From Pogona vitticeps (lineage: Eukaryota > Chordata > Lepidosauria > Squamata > Agamidae): a stretch of 64,000 nucleotides of DNA. A program made the translations under genes and the position numbers. The notes under the pieces are model-generated. The model had not been told where the DNA came from. It searched no databases and saw only the letters and a list, made by a program, of their open reading frames with translations. The stretch lies in NCBI RefSeq assembly GCF_051106095.1, contig NC_135783.1:64791447-64855446 (forward strand), written 5' to 3'. Shown piece by piece: positions 47,236 through 64,000 of this stretch. The stretch's first letter is position 1. Each line of letters begins with the position of its first letter.

Positions 47236-50200
47236 ATTTAGGGTAACATGGTTACTTGGCTATTAGGTATGTAAATGTACTTGGAAACTGATGTTCTGTC
47301 CAAAGTGCATTGGAGTTACTGTGGAATAGTACTTGCATACAAGGTATAAATTCCTGACTGTTTTTATACTTAAAGAGTACAGTGGGCCTCCGTATCAGTA
47401 ATATAGTGCTGACTGAAAGCAGGTGCTTATTAACTGTTCTCAGGTTTAAACATTTTTGTCTGCTTGCCTTCACATTTAAGCAATTAACCTGAATATTTTT
47501 ATCATTAAAAGTTGCCCCCACTCGAGAAGCAAGCAAAGGAAGTTCCTAACAATTTACATACTAGTTCAAATAAATAACTTATTCTTTCACAGTTCCATCA
47601 AGCATCTAGAGATGGGTCATCCTGTTTGTGCAGATCACCATCTTGGTCTGAAAGATGGGGTGACTTCATGTGTATTAACAGCCACATCATTTGGAACCAT
47701 TTTTGCCTGTGGGTACTCTGGAAATGTTACACTTATAGGTTGGATGCTCTGTAGCAAAACCACTTTAGTCCTGCATCCGACAATGTGTAGACTATGCTAT
47801 TTCTGAGAATTGATTTGAATTGATCGATTTGTTGCAACCACTCTAAACGTTGTGGAAATTCACACCAGTGTCATAATTCCACATCAGTTGCCTCTTGGAG
47901 ATACTGCATAACTTTAAAAGTCAAAAATCACCACCAGATTGGGCAGCAACAATCCCAATTGTGGCAGCCCCAATCTAGCGGGGATTTTGGATTTTTGAAG
48001 CTCCCCATCCCATGGCTGTGAAAGGCTTCCCCAGGGCAAAAAGGAGCCTGAGCCTCAGACCTAAAGGGTGGTAGTTAGGAAGCTTTTAATTAGTGTAAAT
48101 TTAAACTTTCTAGCACCAGATCCAAATTATGCCAGATGCAAAGTTATGCAACAGGATGTTGCACACTGAAGGGTTTCTTATAAAACTTAATTTAACACTA
48201 GAAGTCCCCAGAATCATAAATTAAAACTTCTGATCAGAAAGGTCAGAAAGATATTTTTGGTTTAACTTGACAATTCACTTCATTCTTATTACAGCTTCTA
48301 TGAGTTGTGAAGAACAATGAACAGACTGTATTTAAGAATTTATTTCCATTGGAACAACTTTGGGAAATTAAACTTCCCAGTGGGGAGAAGTTTTAAGGAC
48401 ATTTTAATCAAAAATAAAGGCAATAAAACTATTTGGAGGGAATTTTGTAACGGCAATTGTCTGTAATATGAATAAAAATGCTATCTTGCATGCATAACTG
48501 GATTATTTGAAAGTCTAGGAAAGATGGAGATTCCCATATATGAGGTGCATTTCAATTGTAATGATCTTCAGGTTAATATTAATATATTAGTAAAAAGACA
48601 CTGGAGTTCACTATTTCTACTTATTTTACTAACCTAGACATGGGTTTTATGAAGTTGCTGTAATGATAAGAGTAAACTATGTGTATTTTTAAATGCTGTA
48701 ATTATGGGCAGTGCTAAAGTGTCATAGAATTGTCGTAGGGTTGGAAGGGACCTTGGAGGTCTTCTAGTCCAACCCCCTGCCCAAGGCAGGAGACCTCATA
48801 CCATCCTGGACCTCATATTTCACTTTTTCTTCAGCAGCCATGAAAGGGAGAAAAATATGTCCCTGATTATAATTGAAAGGCCTATTATAATTTGTATGCA
48901 ATCAGAATTTCATATTCATACAGTGACAGCAACTGATTACTTGACATACATAACTTAAATACAGATATCAAAATACAAAATAAAACATGTATTAAACCAT
49001 TTCACAGAGATACAGTACACTTTGAATACTATTCTGTACAGACATCTTTCTAAAGTAAGGTGGATATGTATATCTGTGCATAAAATGTTGATTTCAAGGC
49101 ATAAACTATTTTATGTGGTTTTTAATTATTGTTACAGAACTCTTTTTTTGGATGAGCACAAGGTACACATATATGAATGAAAACTACAAACTAGATAGCT
49201 TATGAAGTTAATAGCAAGTCAGTGGCAGACTCTTAAGCCTTGAAAGACCAGCACTCTTTTAAATACCTGAGATTATTTTGTAAGAAAAAGAAAAGTATAC
49301 CTCAACAGACTGCCAAGTCCACATTAAAAAATTAAATTACAAATAGAACAAAAATATTATAACCGTATTATACCAGAGCACTATATGTCAGTAAATTTTA
49401 AACCAGAAACAGGCAACATATATGTAACATCCAGACAAAATGCCAGAGTGTTATAATAAAGATAACTTGCCATTGAAAAATGACACCAACTATTCACCAT
49501 TCATGATATAATGCCGTTGTAAACTAAGGCTAGTATCCTGTTGGAAATGCAGAGCATGAGAGCTCCATTATTCCCCAAGTTATGTCCAGCTAGCAGTTAC
49601 AGAAACCAGCGATTGGTCCACTGGCAACAGCCTTTTCTACTTACACAAGGGATCACTGGATTCTCTCTTCGGTGAGCAGTGGGGAATCATAGAATCAAAG
49701 GAAGAACTATTCGCAGAACAGACTTGTGCAGTATTTTGTCTCCAGCTGAAACCTTACAGTTCCCAACTGATTTACTTTGAGTAGCCTGAGAAATTATTGT
49801 TCATACCGAGGCTGAGACATCCCTGGGTTGTCAGGCTCAGTTGGGCAATGAGGCCATTCAAGTAGCATGGAAAAGCTAACAAGTTATCCTGGGAAAGAGA
49901 CCATACACACCAAATTGCTGCAATTCTCACTATCATACGTACTGTTCTCCACTCCACTCATCCTAAAAACATTTTAAAGGGACACAGTTTGCGAACAATG
50001 CAAGAGACATCCACAAACCAAATCTTCTTCCTTCACACATGCCCTCACTGCTACTCCTGCCATATCCTCATCATGGCTTTTTCTTTCTTTTTGTTTCTCC
50101 CTTTCACACCTGTCCCCACTTCCATGCAGCCCAGGCAACCCTTCTCCTGCCAGCCTGCTCCTTGCTGTTCTGCAGATGAAGCAGGCAGGCCACAAGAGAA

Positions 50201-50299
50201 AGGGCTGAAGCAGAAAGGCCTTTGGGGAAAAGGGAAAGATGTGCCCTACAATTTTGCAAAGACAACATCAGGAAGCTTCAGTGCCTGTAATTTGTAGTC
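47236..50299. other. MPC1-SFT2D1 intergenic, left part
   Basis: AT-rich, with one CR1 fragment at 48720-48815. No gene, RNA or further repeat is recognised. Confidence 0.45.
48720..48815 (+). mobile_element. CR1 LINE fragment
   Basis: The sequence gggttggaagggaccttgga..ctagtccaaccccctgcc is the well-known CR1 3' region of birds and reptiles. Confidence 0.8.
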
Positions 50300-50307
50300 A
50301 TGTAAAT

Positions 50308-50802
50308 CAGTGGTTCTTAACCTTTTTGAAAGAAACGCCCCCTTGAGCCATTGAGGAAGTTATCATTGCCCCCCTCCCCGCAGTGATGATTTATTTGTTT
50401 GTTTGTTTGTTTGTTTATTTAAGACACTTAAATCCAATGACCCCTGAAAACAAAATTAAATTCCAAGAAAATGAAATGCCACCCAAAAAGTAACATTTAA
50501 TGATTTAGTTGCAAGTGAATTTTAGGACGCAAAAATAAATATAAAAAGGGCATAAAAACAAATGCAGGAACTAAAAATTTCAAGACAAAAAGTCTGAAAC
50601 TAAATTAAGATTGGAGGAAAATATATATTCATGCACACTGTAAAAAGGCTGCAGCCATCTTCACAGGTTTGGCTTGCTCCAGCGCCCCCCTACCGCCCCC
50701 TTCTGCTCCAGCGCCCCCACACCGCCCCTTTTCGTTCCACCGCCCCCATGAAAAATGAAATCGCCCCCTGGGGGGCATTATCGCCCACGTTAAGAACCAC
50801 TG
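50308..50802. mobile_element. hAT-type MITE copy B with 8-bp target duplication
   Basis: Same family as 23479-24037: ends cagtggttcttaacc / cgttaagaaccactg. The 8-bp duplication ATGTAAAT flanks it (50300-50307, 50803-50810). The interior has a short (TTTG)n/TTTA seed instead of the long (TTTA)n of copy A. Confidence 0.92.
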
Positions 50803-50810
50803 ATGTAAAT

Positions 50811-52740
50811 CTTGCTTTTCTAAAATTTATTTCAACAATATTAATTAGAAAGAGAGAGAGAGGAGGTCAGCCTGAGTTTTGAGCTGTTTCCTTGCAAATG
50901 ACAGACTATTGTATTCCTTTAATATTTTCTAACACTACCTACCTGGCAGAGTGCTTACCTAATACAATGCTGCATCTGATAAAAGTACTTAAAATGTTTG
51001 ACACACAGGAGGGGATAGTCCCACTGTATAGTGCCATAGAAGGGTATGTAACATGCCAAACACCACTGAGTACTTCACCATTAATGTCACCCTAAAACAC
51101 CCATCACTCCTGGTTTAGAACAAGATAAACAATCGCACATGCCAGAACCCAGAATTACCCCAGTTGCTCCAAAACACAGTAACTTCTGCCATTGAGCCAA
51201 AAAATGTTGGAATGACCATGACTGGGCTGGATTGCAATCAGCTGTACATCATACAGTCACCAGAAAATACATCGGACTTCACTGTGTTAACAGGGGTCTA
51301 AAATGGAGAGTAAATTGCAATGTAGCCACACCCTGATCATTGATACTGACCTTAATCAATTGACTTCTCATGCTATGAAAGGGCAATAAGTGTGATATTT
51401 GTCTTCTTAAGGACCAAGGTCACATAGTCATTTTGTTTGTTGAACATTATATACCATATTTTAATAGTCATAAACAACAGATAACATTGGCATAAATTCT
51501 TTAAGGGCACAAAAATAATCAGCAATCTGACAGGCAAAATGCCTGTTAAAATAAAAAGGGAATTTATGAGGCAGAACAAGACCACTGAGGTACCACCTCG
51601 AATGTATAGAGCCTTTCTAGAAGGCCTTGAGGAGTGCCATCTCCGTATTAGAAGGAGCAAACTTAGTTTTCGGAGTCTTATGCTTTTTTCCATTTTTTTT
51701 TCTTGGACCATCAACGTCTGAGGAAACTAAAGAAGACACCACTTTTGCAAAGAATATTTAAAGAAAAAAAACAAGCTTGGAGGATGTTGCAGTAAACCTG
51801 TATGAGGCATTCTGAACACTTGGAATCTATATTTTGCAGGGGAACTAGATAATGTACAATTAGCCCTGACAAAGACCAATACTAATATATCATTAGCTTA
51901 ACATCAAGACAAAAGCTCCACTTGTTGTCCTGTAGCAGCACCTTTAAAGTCTATAAAAAGAAGAATGATTTGCCTATATTGCCATCTATCACTTCCTGTG
52001 AAAAGCTAGAATAGTGTTATCCCTGAAGAGGAGAGTCCAGAGTTCTATAAAGAATGAATGTGGCTTTTCAGTGTTCCACATTAATAAGATGTAGCTCATG
52101 GATCACAGAATTTCTTCCAGTTGATTCTAAATGAGGGGAGAAAACCTGTGCCGAAGAGTGCCTTGGCAATAATCCTGGGTCCAGTGGCCACAGGAAAAAT
52201 TGACACTGAAAGATATTGGTGGTGGAATATTTGCATTATTCAATATGTCCCAATCTTCTTTAGTTTAAAATGGGTTGATGACGCAAAAAATTGAGCCAAT
52301 ATTAGAGGAATATTTTCCCAGCTGTTGCCATTTTATTTTTTATATTAAACATAACTATTTTGTTTTGCTTTATACCAATTTAATACCTGGCTCTATTACT
52401 AATTTTGTCCCTTTGGAAACCATGAGCAAGGAAGCTAACGGAAAGGAGATACTATGAGATGATGAAATAGTGCAAACGAAAATAAGTTGCTACTATTCAG
52501 AAAATCTTATTGTAGGTCAAGTGGTATCAATTTGTTTACATGTGCTCCATATGTACCTAATTACTTGTCTCCAAGCACCATCTCTCCTTTATTCTTTCTC
52601 TTCACTGTTTTTCACACTGCCTGCCAACGTCCAGTTGGGCAGGCACTGCTTGCTGCTAGGCATTGGATTTGACAGATGAGCTACTGAACTCTTGGGAATT
52701 GACCCAAATTCATTGATTTGGACATTGTTACTGTTCTTCA
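50811..52740. other. MPC1-SFT2D1 intergenic, middle part
   Basis: A short (AG)n at about 50848-50864. Nothing else recognised. Confidence 0.45.
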
Positions 52741-52757
52741 CCAATGCTGAATTTAAA

Positions 52758-54647
52758 AAAAAAACATTTTATTAGTTTTTCAATCTATCTACATTGGTTT
52801 GTGCTTGTCAAACATCGTGTTACATGCTTTGCTTACAATTATTTGTTTTTTACATCTCAGTGTCTTCCTGGTTGTCCCCCCAAATTCCAAACATCTTTCA
52901 AACATTCAAACCATTCATGTACATATTTTAGTATATAATATGACTACTATCATAATATTACTCTGATGTTGTACAATATTTTCAAAGTCTTCTAATAACA
53001 TTCTTATTGAAAGTGGTTCCAGATCCATGACCTAGCTTTATATCTAGTTTAGTTTACCTAAAATGAAAAACCACCATATTACATCTTTACCCTGTTTGGG
53101 GCTCCCTTATTTCAATTTAATTCTCCTTTTTAATATAAAGGATATACCCTTTTACAATTCCCGATGTTAAATATATACATATTTTTCAATATTAAGGGGC
53201 CCCTTCTTGTTTTCCCCTTTTTCATCTTTCTAAGTAATTCCCTCTCTGATTTCTCTTTTTTCACTTTGTATTTCTGTGTCTCTAAGCATTCTGCCATCTT
53301 TCATGTCCTCTGAAACCGTTTTGTACATCTGTTTTATGTCCACTAACTCTTTATGTACTTGGTCTATCTTCAATGGATCTTCCAGTTTTGTTAATTTTGC
53401 TGATTTTGTCCCTTTGTCTTCCCTTAGTACTCTCCTCGGATCCAAGACTGATGTTTCTCTTAGGTTAATTTCCTCCAGCTCCTGTTTTGATTGGCATACA
53501 TCATCTGGAACACTCTCATTTTCGTCTTCGTTGTTCCCTGTTGCTTGCTGACTATAATTTTTCAGATGTTGATTGAATGATTTTGCCTCTTGATAATGGG
53601 ATTTCACTATTTCTAGTATTGTTTGAAGGGTAGATTTTGTTTCATCCCAAAATTGTCCTTGTTGTGCCATTCTGTTCCAGCTGCCCAAGTGCTTAAGCCA
53701 AGATTCGAAGTCCCCAGGTCTCACAGTCCAGATCGATGATTGTATCTGTATCATAATTGATCCCTGGCAAATTGATGCCGGCTAAACAGATATTCCAAGG
53801 TTCCAAAGTCATTTCAAAAAGTCCGCTTTGGCTAAATAGGCCTGAACCAAATTTGAACCTCCAAAGTACCAGGGTAGAATGCAATGTTTGTATCCGTGGC
53901 CTGATGGCCTAATTCCACAGGTTTATGAATTCCCAAGGCACAGTTTTTTAAAGGTCCACTTTAGGGTTAATTTATCCAGCCAGGCATTAAAAAAAAGCAA
54001 AAAGAAATAAACAGATTTCCAAGCTTAAGCAACAGTAGAGTACTCAAGGTCACTTTTCCTGGCCTTTATGCCAAAAGACTTCAAGTAGCCAAACAAAGTC
54101 CAGATTTATCAAGTATAACTTACGAGAAAGGTTCTTAAGCTTTATAACGCCAAATTATAATATTCTTGAAGTATATTTTAAATGTATTTGAATACGTAGT
54201 TAATATCCCATTAATCTTTAAATTATTTCTTCACATCAACTATCCCTCTCTCCAGATTATCTGCTGCTAATGATTCATGAGAGTGATAGAAGGTTCTTTT
54301 TCCTGTATATAGGAATTGTCTTCTCCAGGGGTAATCACAAGCAATTAGTTGCAAAAAAATCTCACCCGTAGTAACGTTGATGTTGCATAGCTTGATTGTT
54401 GCCTCTAATTAGTCGGCTGCCGACAAGTTTGCAAGCAAAAAATTGCTTGTTTCTGCCTGTTGGCTGATTAGGGAGTTTCCTGGATCGAACGGGGGTGACC
54501 GCCGTCCCTCCCCCGTGATCAACAGGCTTCCCCCCCAGTTCACCACCTCTCCGGGGTGGTTCCGACACCCTGGGATGTCCCAAACAGGTTAGAATTCAGC
54601 CCAGGGGACAGAGCTCTGTCCTCCTGTTGTCTCATTGCGACGTCAAG
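52758..54647 (-). mobile_element. 5'-intact L1-type insertion with ORF1-like frame, no ORF2
   Basis: 1.9 kb on the minus strand, with a 17-bp target duplication CCAATGCTGAATTTAAA (52741-52757, 54648-54664). It has a GC-rich 5' leader (54360-54647) and an open 174-codon frame (53230-53754) rich in charged residues (KQELEEINLRETSVLDPRRV, HKELVDIKQMYKTVSEDMKD). The first part reads WLKHLGSWNRMAQQGQFWDE. This frame ends near 53230 and is followed by about 480 bp of 3' sequence and the poly(A) tract. No reverse transcriptase. Confidence 0.78.
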
Positions 54648-55049
54648 CCAATGCTGAATTTAAACTGCTTTGTTCTGGGGGGGAGGGGGAGCTATCCAGT
54701 GATTACACAGGAAAATGTGTAAAACAGAAAACAGAACACATGATGCTCTGCTACAGTTGAATTCCAATCTCTATCCTGACAAAAGAGCTTTCTGAACCCC
54801 CACCATGTGAAAAAGTTATCACTGCTCTGCTAGTTTACAGGTAAGTTTACACTGCTGTTGGCGCGTGTTTCTAATTCACATTTATTCTCTGAGCTACAGG
54901 TTCTGGTGTTAGCGTGCCTATTCCTTTTTGCAATGCCTAATCTAGCATTGGTACCATATGCATAGTAACAAGGTGAAAGGAAGCATGACCTTATCCTTAT
55001 GCACTGCTGCTTAAGAACATATAAATATCTTGCTTTTCCAGAAGCACAA

Positions 55050-56462
55050 TAAACCACAATATAAACTATCAGCTGAACTATTTAAAATCTTAAAAGATGA
55101 TGCACTTAAGGTGCTACATTCAATATGCCAGCAAGATTGGAAAACTCAACAGTGGCCAGAGGACTGGAAAAGGTCAGTCTACATCTCAATACCAAAGAAG
55201 GGCAGTGCTAAAGAATGCTTGAACTACCATACAATTACACTCATTTTCAATGCGAGCAAGGTTATGCTCAAAATCCTACAAGGTAGGCTTCAGCAGTATG
55301 TGGATTGAAAACTCCCAGAAGTACAAGCTGGATTTTGAAGGGGCAGAGGAACTCGAGACCAAATTGCTAACATGCGCTGAATTATGGAGAAAGCCAGAGA
55401 GTTCCAGAAAAACATCTACTTCTGCTTCATTGACTACGCAAAAGCCTTTGACTGTGAACCACAGCAAACTATGGCAAGTTCTTAAAGAAATGGGAGTGCC
55501 TGACCACCTTATCTGTCTTCTGAGAAATCTGTATGTGAGACAGGAAACAACAGTTAGAACTGGATATGGAACAACTGATTGGTTCAAAATTGGGAAAGGC
55601 TTCTTTAACTTATATACAGAATACATCATGTGAAAGGCTGGACTGGATGAATCCCAAACCGGAATTAAGATTTGATGCTAGAAATATCAGCAACCTCAGA
55701 TATGCAGATACCACTCTGATGGCAGAAAGTGAGGAGGAATTAAAGAACCCCTAATTGGGGTGAAAGAGGAGAGTGCATAAAAACAGTCTGAAACTCAACA
55801 TCAAAAACACTAAGATCATGGCCACTGGTCCCATCACCTCCTGGGAAATAGAAGGGAAAGATATGGAAGCAGTGACAGATTTCACTTTCTTGGGCTCCAT
55901 GATCACTGCAGATGGTAACAGCAGCCACGAAATTAAAAGATGCATGCTTCTTGGGAGGAAAGTGATGAGAAACCTAGATAGCATCTTAAAAAGCAGAGAC
56001 ATCACCTTGTCGACAAAGGTCCACATAGTCAAAGCTATGGTTTTTTCAGTAGTGATGTATAGAAGTGAGAGCTGGACCATAAGGAAAGTTGACTGTCAAA
56101 GAATTGATGCTTTCGAATTGTGTTGCTGGAGGAGACTCTTGAGAGTCCCCTAGACTGCAACAAGAACAAACCTGTCCATTTTGAAGGAAATCAACTCTGA
56201 GTGCTCAGTGGAAGGACAGATCCTGAAGCTGAGGCTCCAATACTTTGGCCATCTGATAAGAAGAGAAGACTCCCTGGAAAAGACCCTGATGATGGGAAAG
56301 AGCGAAGGCAAGAGGAGAAGCGAGATGTTTGGACAGTGTCATTGAAGCTACCAACATGAATTTGACCAAACTCTGGAAAGCACTGGAAGACAGGAGGGTC
56401 TGGCAAGCTCTGGTCCATGGGGTCACGAAGAGTCGGACGCGACTTAACGACTAATCAATAAA
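55050..56462 (+). mobile_element. BovB LINE, plus-strand copy between MPC1 and SFT2D1
   Basis: Reads LSAELFKILKDDALKVLHSI, then SICQQDWKTQQWPEDWKRS, TVNHSKLWQVLKEMGVPDHL, SWEIEGKDMEAVTDFTFLGS and RRLLRVP. It ends near acgcgacttaacgactaatc. 5'-truncated and carrying several frameshifts. It lies about 950 bp before the SFT2D1 ATG. Confidence 0.93.
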
Positions 56463-57089
56463 ATAAACCACAGCCCATTGCAAATGATTCATTAGGTCGG
56501 ATCACTTAAAAGAACCACCAGCAAAAGATATCCAATAACATAAAGAAGCCTCAGCTGACGTTGGCTGTCATGCTACGGAAGGCATATTTATATGCTCCTC
56601 TCCAGTTGCCCGGTTGTGCAGCTCCTCTGTAACGAAGCTGTTAACCGGGCAGAACAACGGAGTCATTCACAGGACGTCACATGTTCCTTTTTGCAAAAAG
56701 CGATTGAATATGTAGCGTAAAGAGCTGGTGTAGCCCTGGGGGTCGGAGCGCCCGGGCCAAGGACATAAAGTGGCTTTTTGGCTGAGACTGAGCGGAGACA
56801 GCGCAACTGCTTCTGGGTTCTACCAATACGTTACTTCAGGTTTCTTGTTACACGAAGGTTGACGAAAGGCAGCCGCACACTTCACTATTTAAAATATACA
56901 GCATAGCCCAGTTTCTGGACCTTTCATGCTTCTCCTTCCTTAGCTAGCTAGTCTGAGGGTGAACCTCTGGAGAACCTCAGCCCTTGCGCACGGTGGTGTA
57001 ATAATAGCTCAAGGTATTGCCCACTTGCAACTTCTAGAGTTCGGTTTCCTCTTAAGAACAAACTGGGCGTTTTCCCGTTTGCTGTGGCG

Positions 57090-62348
<5,259 letters not shown>

Positions 62349-63352
62349 TAAATGAAGCTAATGCCCACATGCCATTTCATTTCAAGAGAAGGGCAAATAA
62401 TATTCAAACTAAGAATAATATTGTGTGTGTTATTGTTAAAGCATGCATTTAATAAAAATATTGATTCTGTAAAATTGTTTTCTTTTGCCATCTGTCTGCA
62501 GGTGGCCTGTAGAACACTTTAAAAAGAGAAAGAATGAACTTCATTTTGTATTAATTATACAGCATTACAGTGTCTCAGGAGACAGTTACATGTCACATAA
62601 AGAAGCAAGAGAGGATTGGAAGCACACGCATGCCTCTCCCTCCCTCCCCACAGCTGTCTTCCTCGTCCACTTAGCAATCACATTAGGTTCTGGTTGCAAT
62701 GGAACCCTGTGTGCCAGGGGGCAGTGTTGCGTGCTCTTACAGGAGCAAAGTTGTGCATGTGAGAGGCAGAGCTGCATCCAGTGCTGCTGAAAGTTAGAGG
62801 GTACGTTTGAAGGGGCTATCTATGGGGTACAGTACTTTGATAGACTATATTTAGATCTGTATGTGTAGCACAGTGTGGAGTCCTTCAGATGTATTGAGTA
62901 CATTTCCCATCACTGACCATGCCTTTATGGGAAATAGTGGGATCTATGGTCACATCTGTTGAGGGTACCCTGTTTGGGAGAAGGTTGACATTCACTTGCT
63001 TAAGTTTCAGTAATCTACCACAACAGTACTATTAGCCAAGGACTTCAGTTCTGTAATATTTGTACTGCCACTGCATTTAGTAAACTATTGCTGTTTCCCT
63101 TTGTCCCAGTAAAACATGGATCCAAATATATAATTGGATATATATTTTTACTGGAAAGATGAATAAATACTAGCAGTAATTAAACAATTGGAATAATATT
63201 GGCAGTCTGAATAGGCTTTTTTATTATTTATCAAATCATTTTACTGTTCCAAAATCAAAGTTTTTCAGTTAACAGTAGTATGTTTTTAGCTTGTTAACAT
63301 ATTTTTCAGCCAAATTGGATTTTGGCAATTTTTTGACTGTCAGTACAATGCT

Positions 63353-63550
63353 AGCCTAGCAGTTCGAAAGCATGTAAAAATGCGAGTAGATAAATAGGTA
63401 CCACCATGGTGGGAATGTAACGGTGTTCCGTATCTAGTCGCGCTGGCCACGTGACCATGGAAACGGTTTATGGACAAACGCTGGCTCTACAGCTTGGAAA
63501 TGGAGATGAGCACCGCCCCCTAGAGTCAGACATGACTGGTCTAAATATCA
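63353..63550 (+). mobile_element. Sauria SINE, 5'-truncated
   Basis: Reads tagcagttcgaaagcatgta, accaccatggtgggaatgta, tccgtatctagtcgcgctgg and gagcaccgccccctagagtc, i.e. the 3' half of the Sauria SINE. It abuts the Penelope-like element at about 63555. Confidence 0.85.
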
Positions 63551-63554
63551 AGAG

Positions 63555-64000
63555 GAACGGTTGTTCTGGGTTTTTCGGGCTCTTTGGCCATGTTCTGAAG
63601 GTTGTTCTTCCTGATGTTTCACCAGTCTCTGTGGCCGGCATCTTCAGAGGACAGCAACCTGTGCTCTGTTTTTTTCTTGTGTCCCAGTCAGAGGTCGTTT
63701 TTGTGTAAGACCATGACATCTAAGAATGAGAGCTGGCCCTCTATTTCTTTTTCCATGGTGAATTGTATATTTGGGTGGATGCTGTTGAGATGGTTGAGAA
63801 ATTCTTCCAATTTTTCTTCACCGTGACTTCAAATTGCAAAGGTGTCATCCACATATCGGAACCAGACTGTGGGTGCGAGGGGTGCCGAAGCCATGGCAAG
63901 TTTTTCAAAATGCTCCATGTAGAAGTTTGCTATAACCGGGCTGAGGGGGCTGCCCATGGCCACTCCATCTGTCTGTTCATAGAATTCATTATCCCACTGG
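63555..64000 (-). mobile_element. Penelope-like element, reverse transcriptase and terminal repeat
   Basis: On the minus strand from 64000 the translation reads QWDNEFYEQTDGVAMGSPLS, PVIANFYMEHFEKLAMASAP, VWFRYVDDTFAI and later SIHPNIQFTMEKEIEGQLSF. The RYVDDT motif is the RT active site. The terminal unit at 63560-63660 (ggacagcaacc.. region) matches those at 2560 and 42057. The element continues beyond the window. Confidence 0.88.

Overview
This is a vertebrate nuclear window, most likely from a squamate reptile (lizard or snake). Genes are split into short exons with GT-AG introns, two first exons sit in CpG-rich promoters, and the rest is AT-rich and full of eukaryotic transposons. A Sauria-type tRNA SINE, several BovB (RTE) LINE copies, CR1/L2 LINEs, Penelope-like elements and Tc1, Tigger and hAT relics together are a squamate repeat profile. 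No bacterial or phage features, CRISPR arrays or classical RNA genes were seen.

Three protein-coding genes lie head-to-tail on the + strand. (1) About 3954-14552: the last seven coding exons of RPS6KA2 (RSK3). They encode the C-terminal kinase domain from just after its ATP-binding lysine to the STRL C-terminus, and the 5' part of the gene lies left of the window. (2) 34305-46876: MPC1, a mitochondrial pyruvate carrier subunit, apparently complete at 107 residues. Its reading frame closes only if a 4-nt microexon is used, and a candidate with a strong donor is present at 41156-41159. (3) From 57417 to beyond the right edge: the first three coding exons of SFT2D1, a small Golgi/endosome vesicle-traffic membrane protein. 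From memory, the same three genes are neighbours in the same relative orientation on human chromosome 6q27.

Region by region: 1-14.5 kb is RPS6KA2 with intronic repeats, including a 290-bp compound tetranucleotide array, a solo LTR and CR1 pieces. 14.5-23 kb is its long 3' flank or 3' UTR. 23.4-33 kb is a dense transposon graveyard: a hAT MITE, a Tc1 copy, a LINE split by a hAT MITE and by a palindrome-rich Tigger-like element that itself carries a solo LTR, a BovB tail, and a 1.7-kb 5'-intact L1-type insertion. 33.8-47.2 kb is MPC1, with BovB and Tigger elements in its introns. 47-57 kb is intergenic, with a hAT MITE, a second ORF1-only L1-type insertion with a 17-bp target duplication, and a BovB copy. 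57-64 kb is the start of SFT2D1, ending inside a Penelope-like reverse transcriptase.

The genes do different jobs: ERK-pathway signalling, pyruvate import and Golgi trafficking. Nothing in the sequence suggests they form a functional unit. The most interesting points are the MPC1 microexon, hammerhead-ribozyme-like cores in the Penelope terminal repeats, a chain of five palindromes inside the Tigger-like element, and two L1-type insertions that carry a 5' leader but no recognisable reverse transcriptase.
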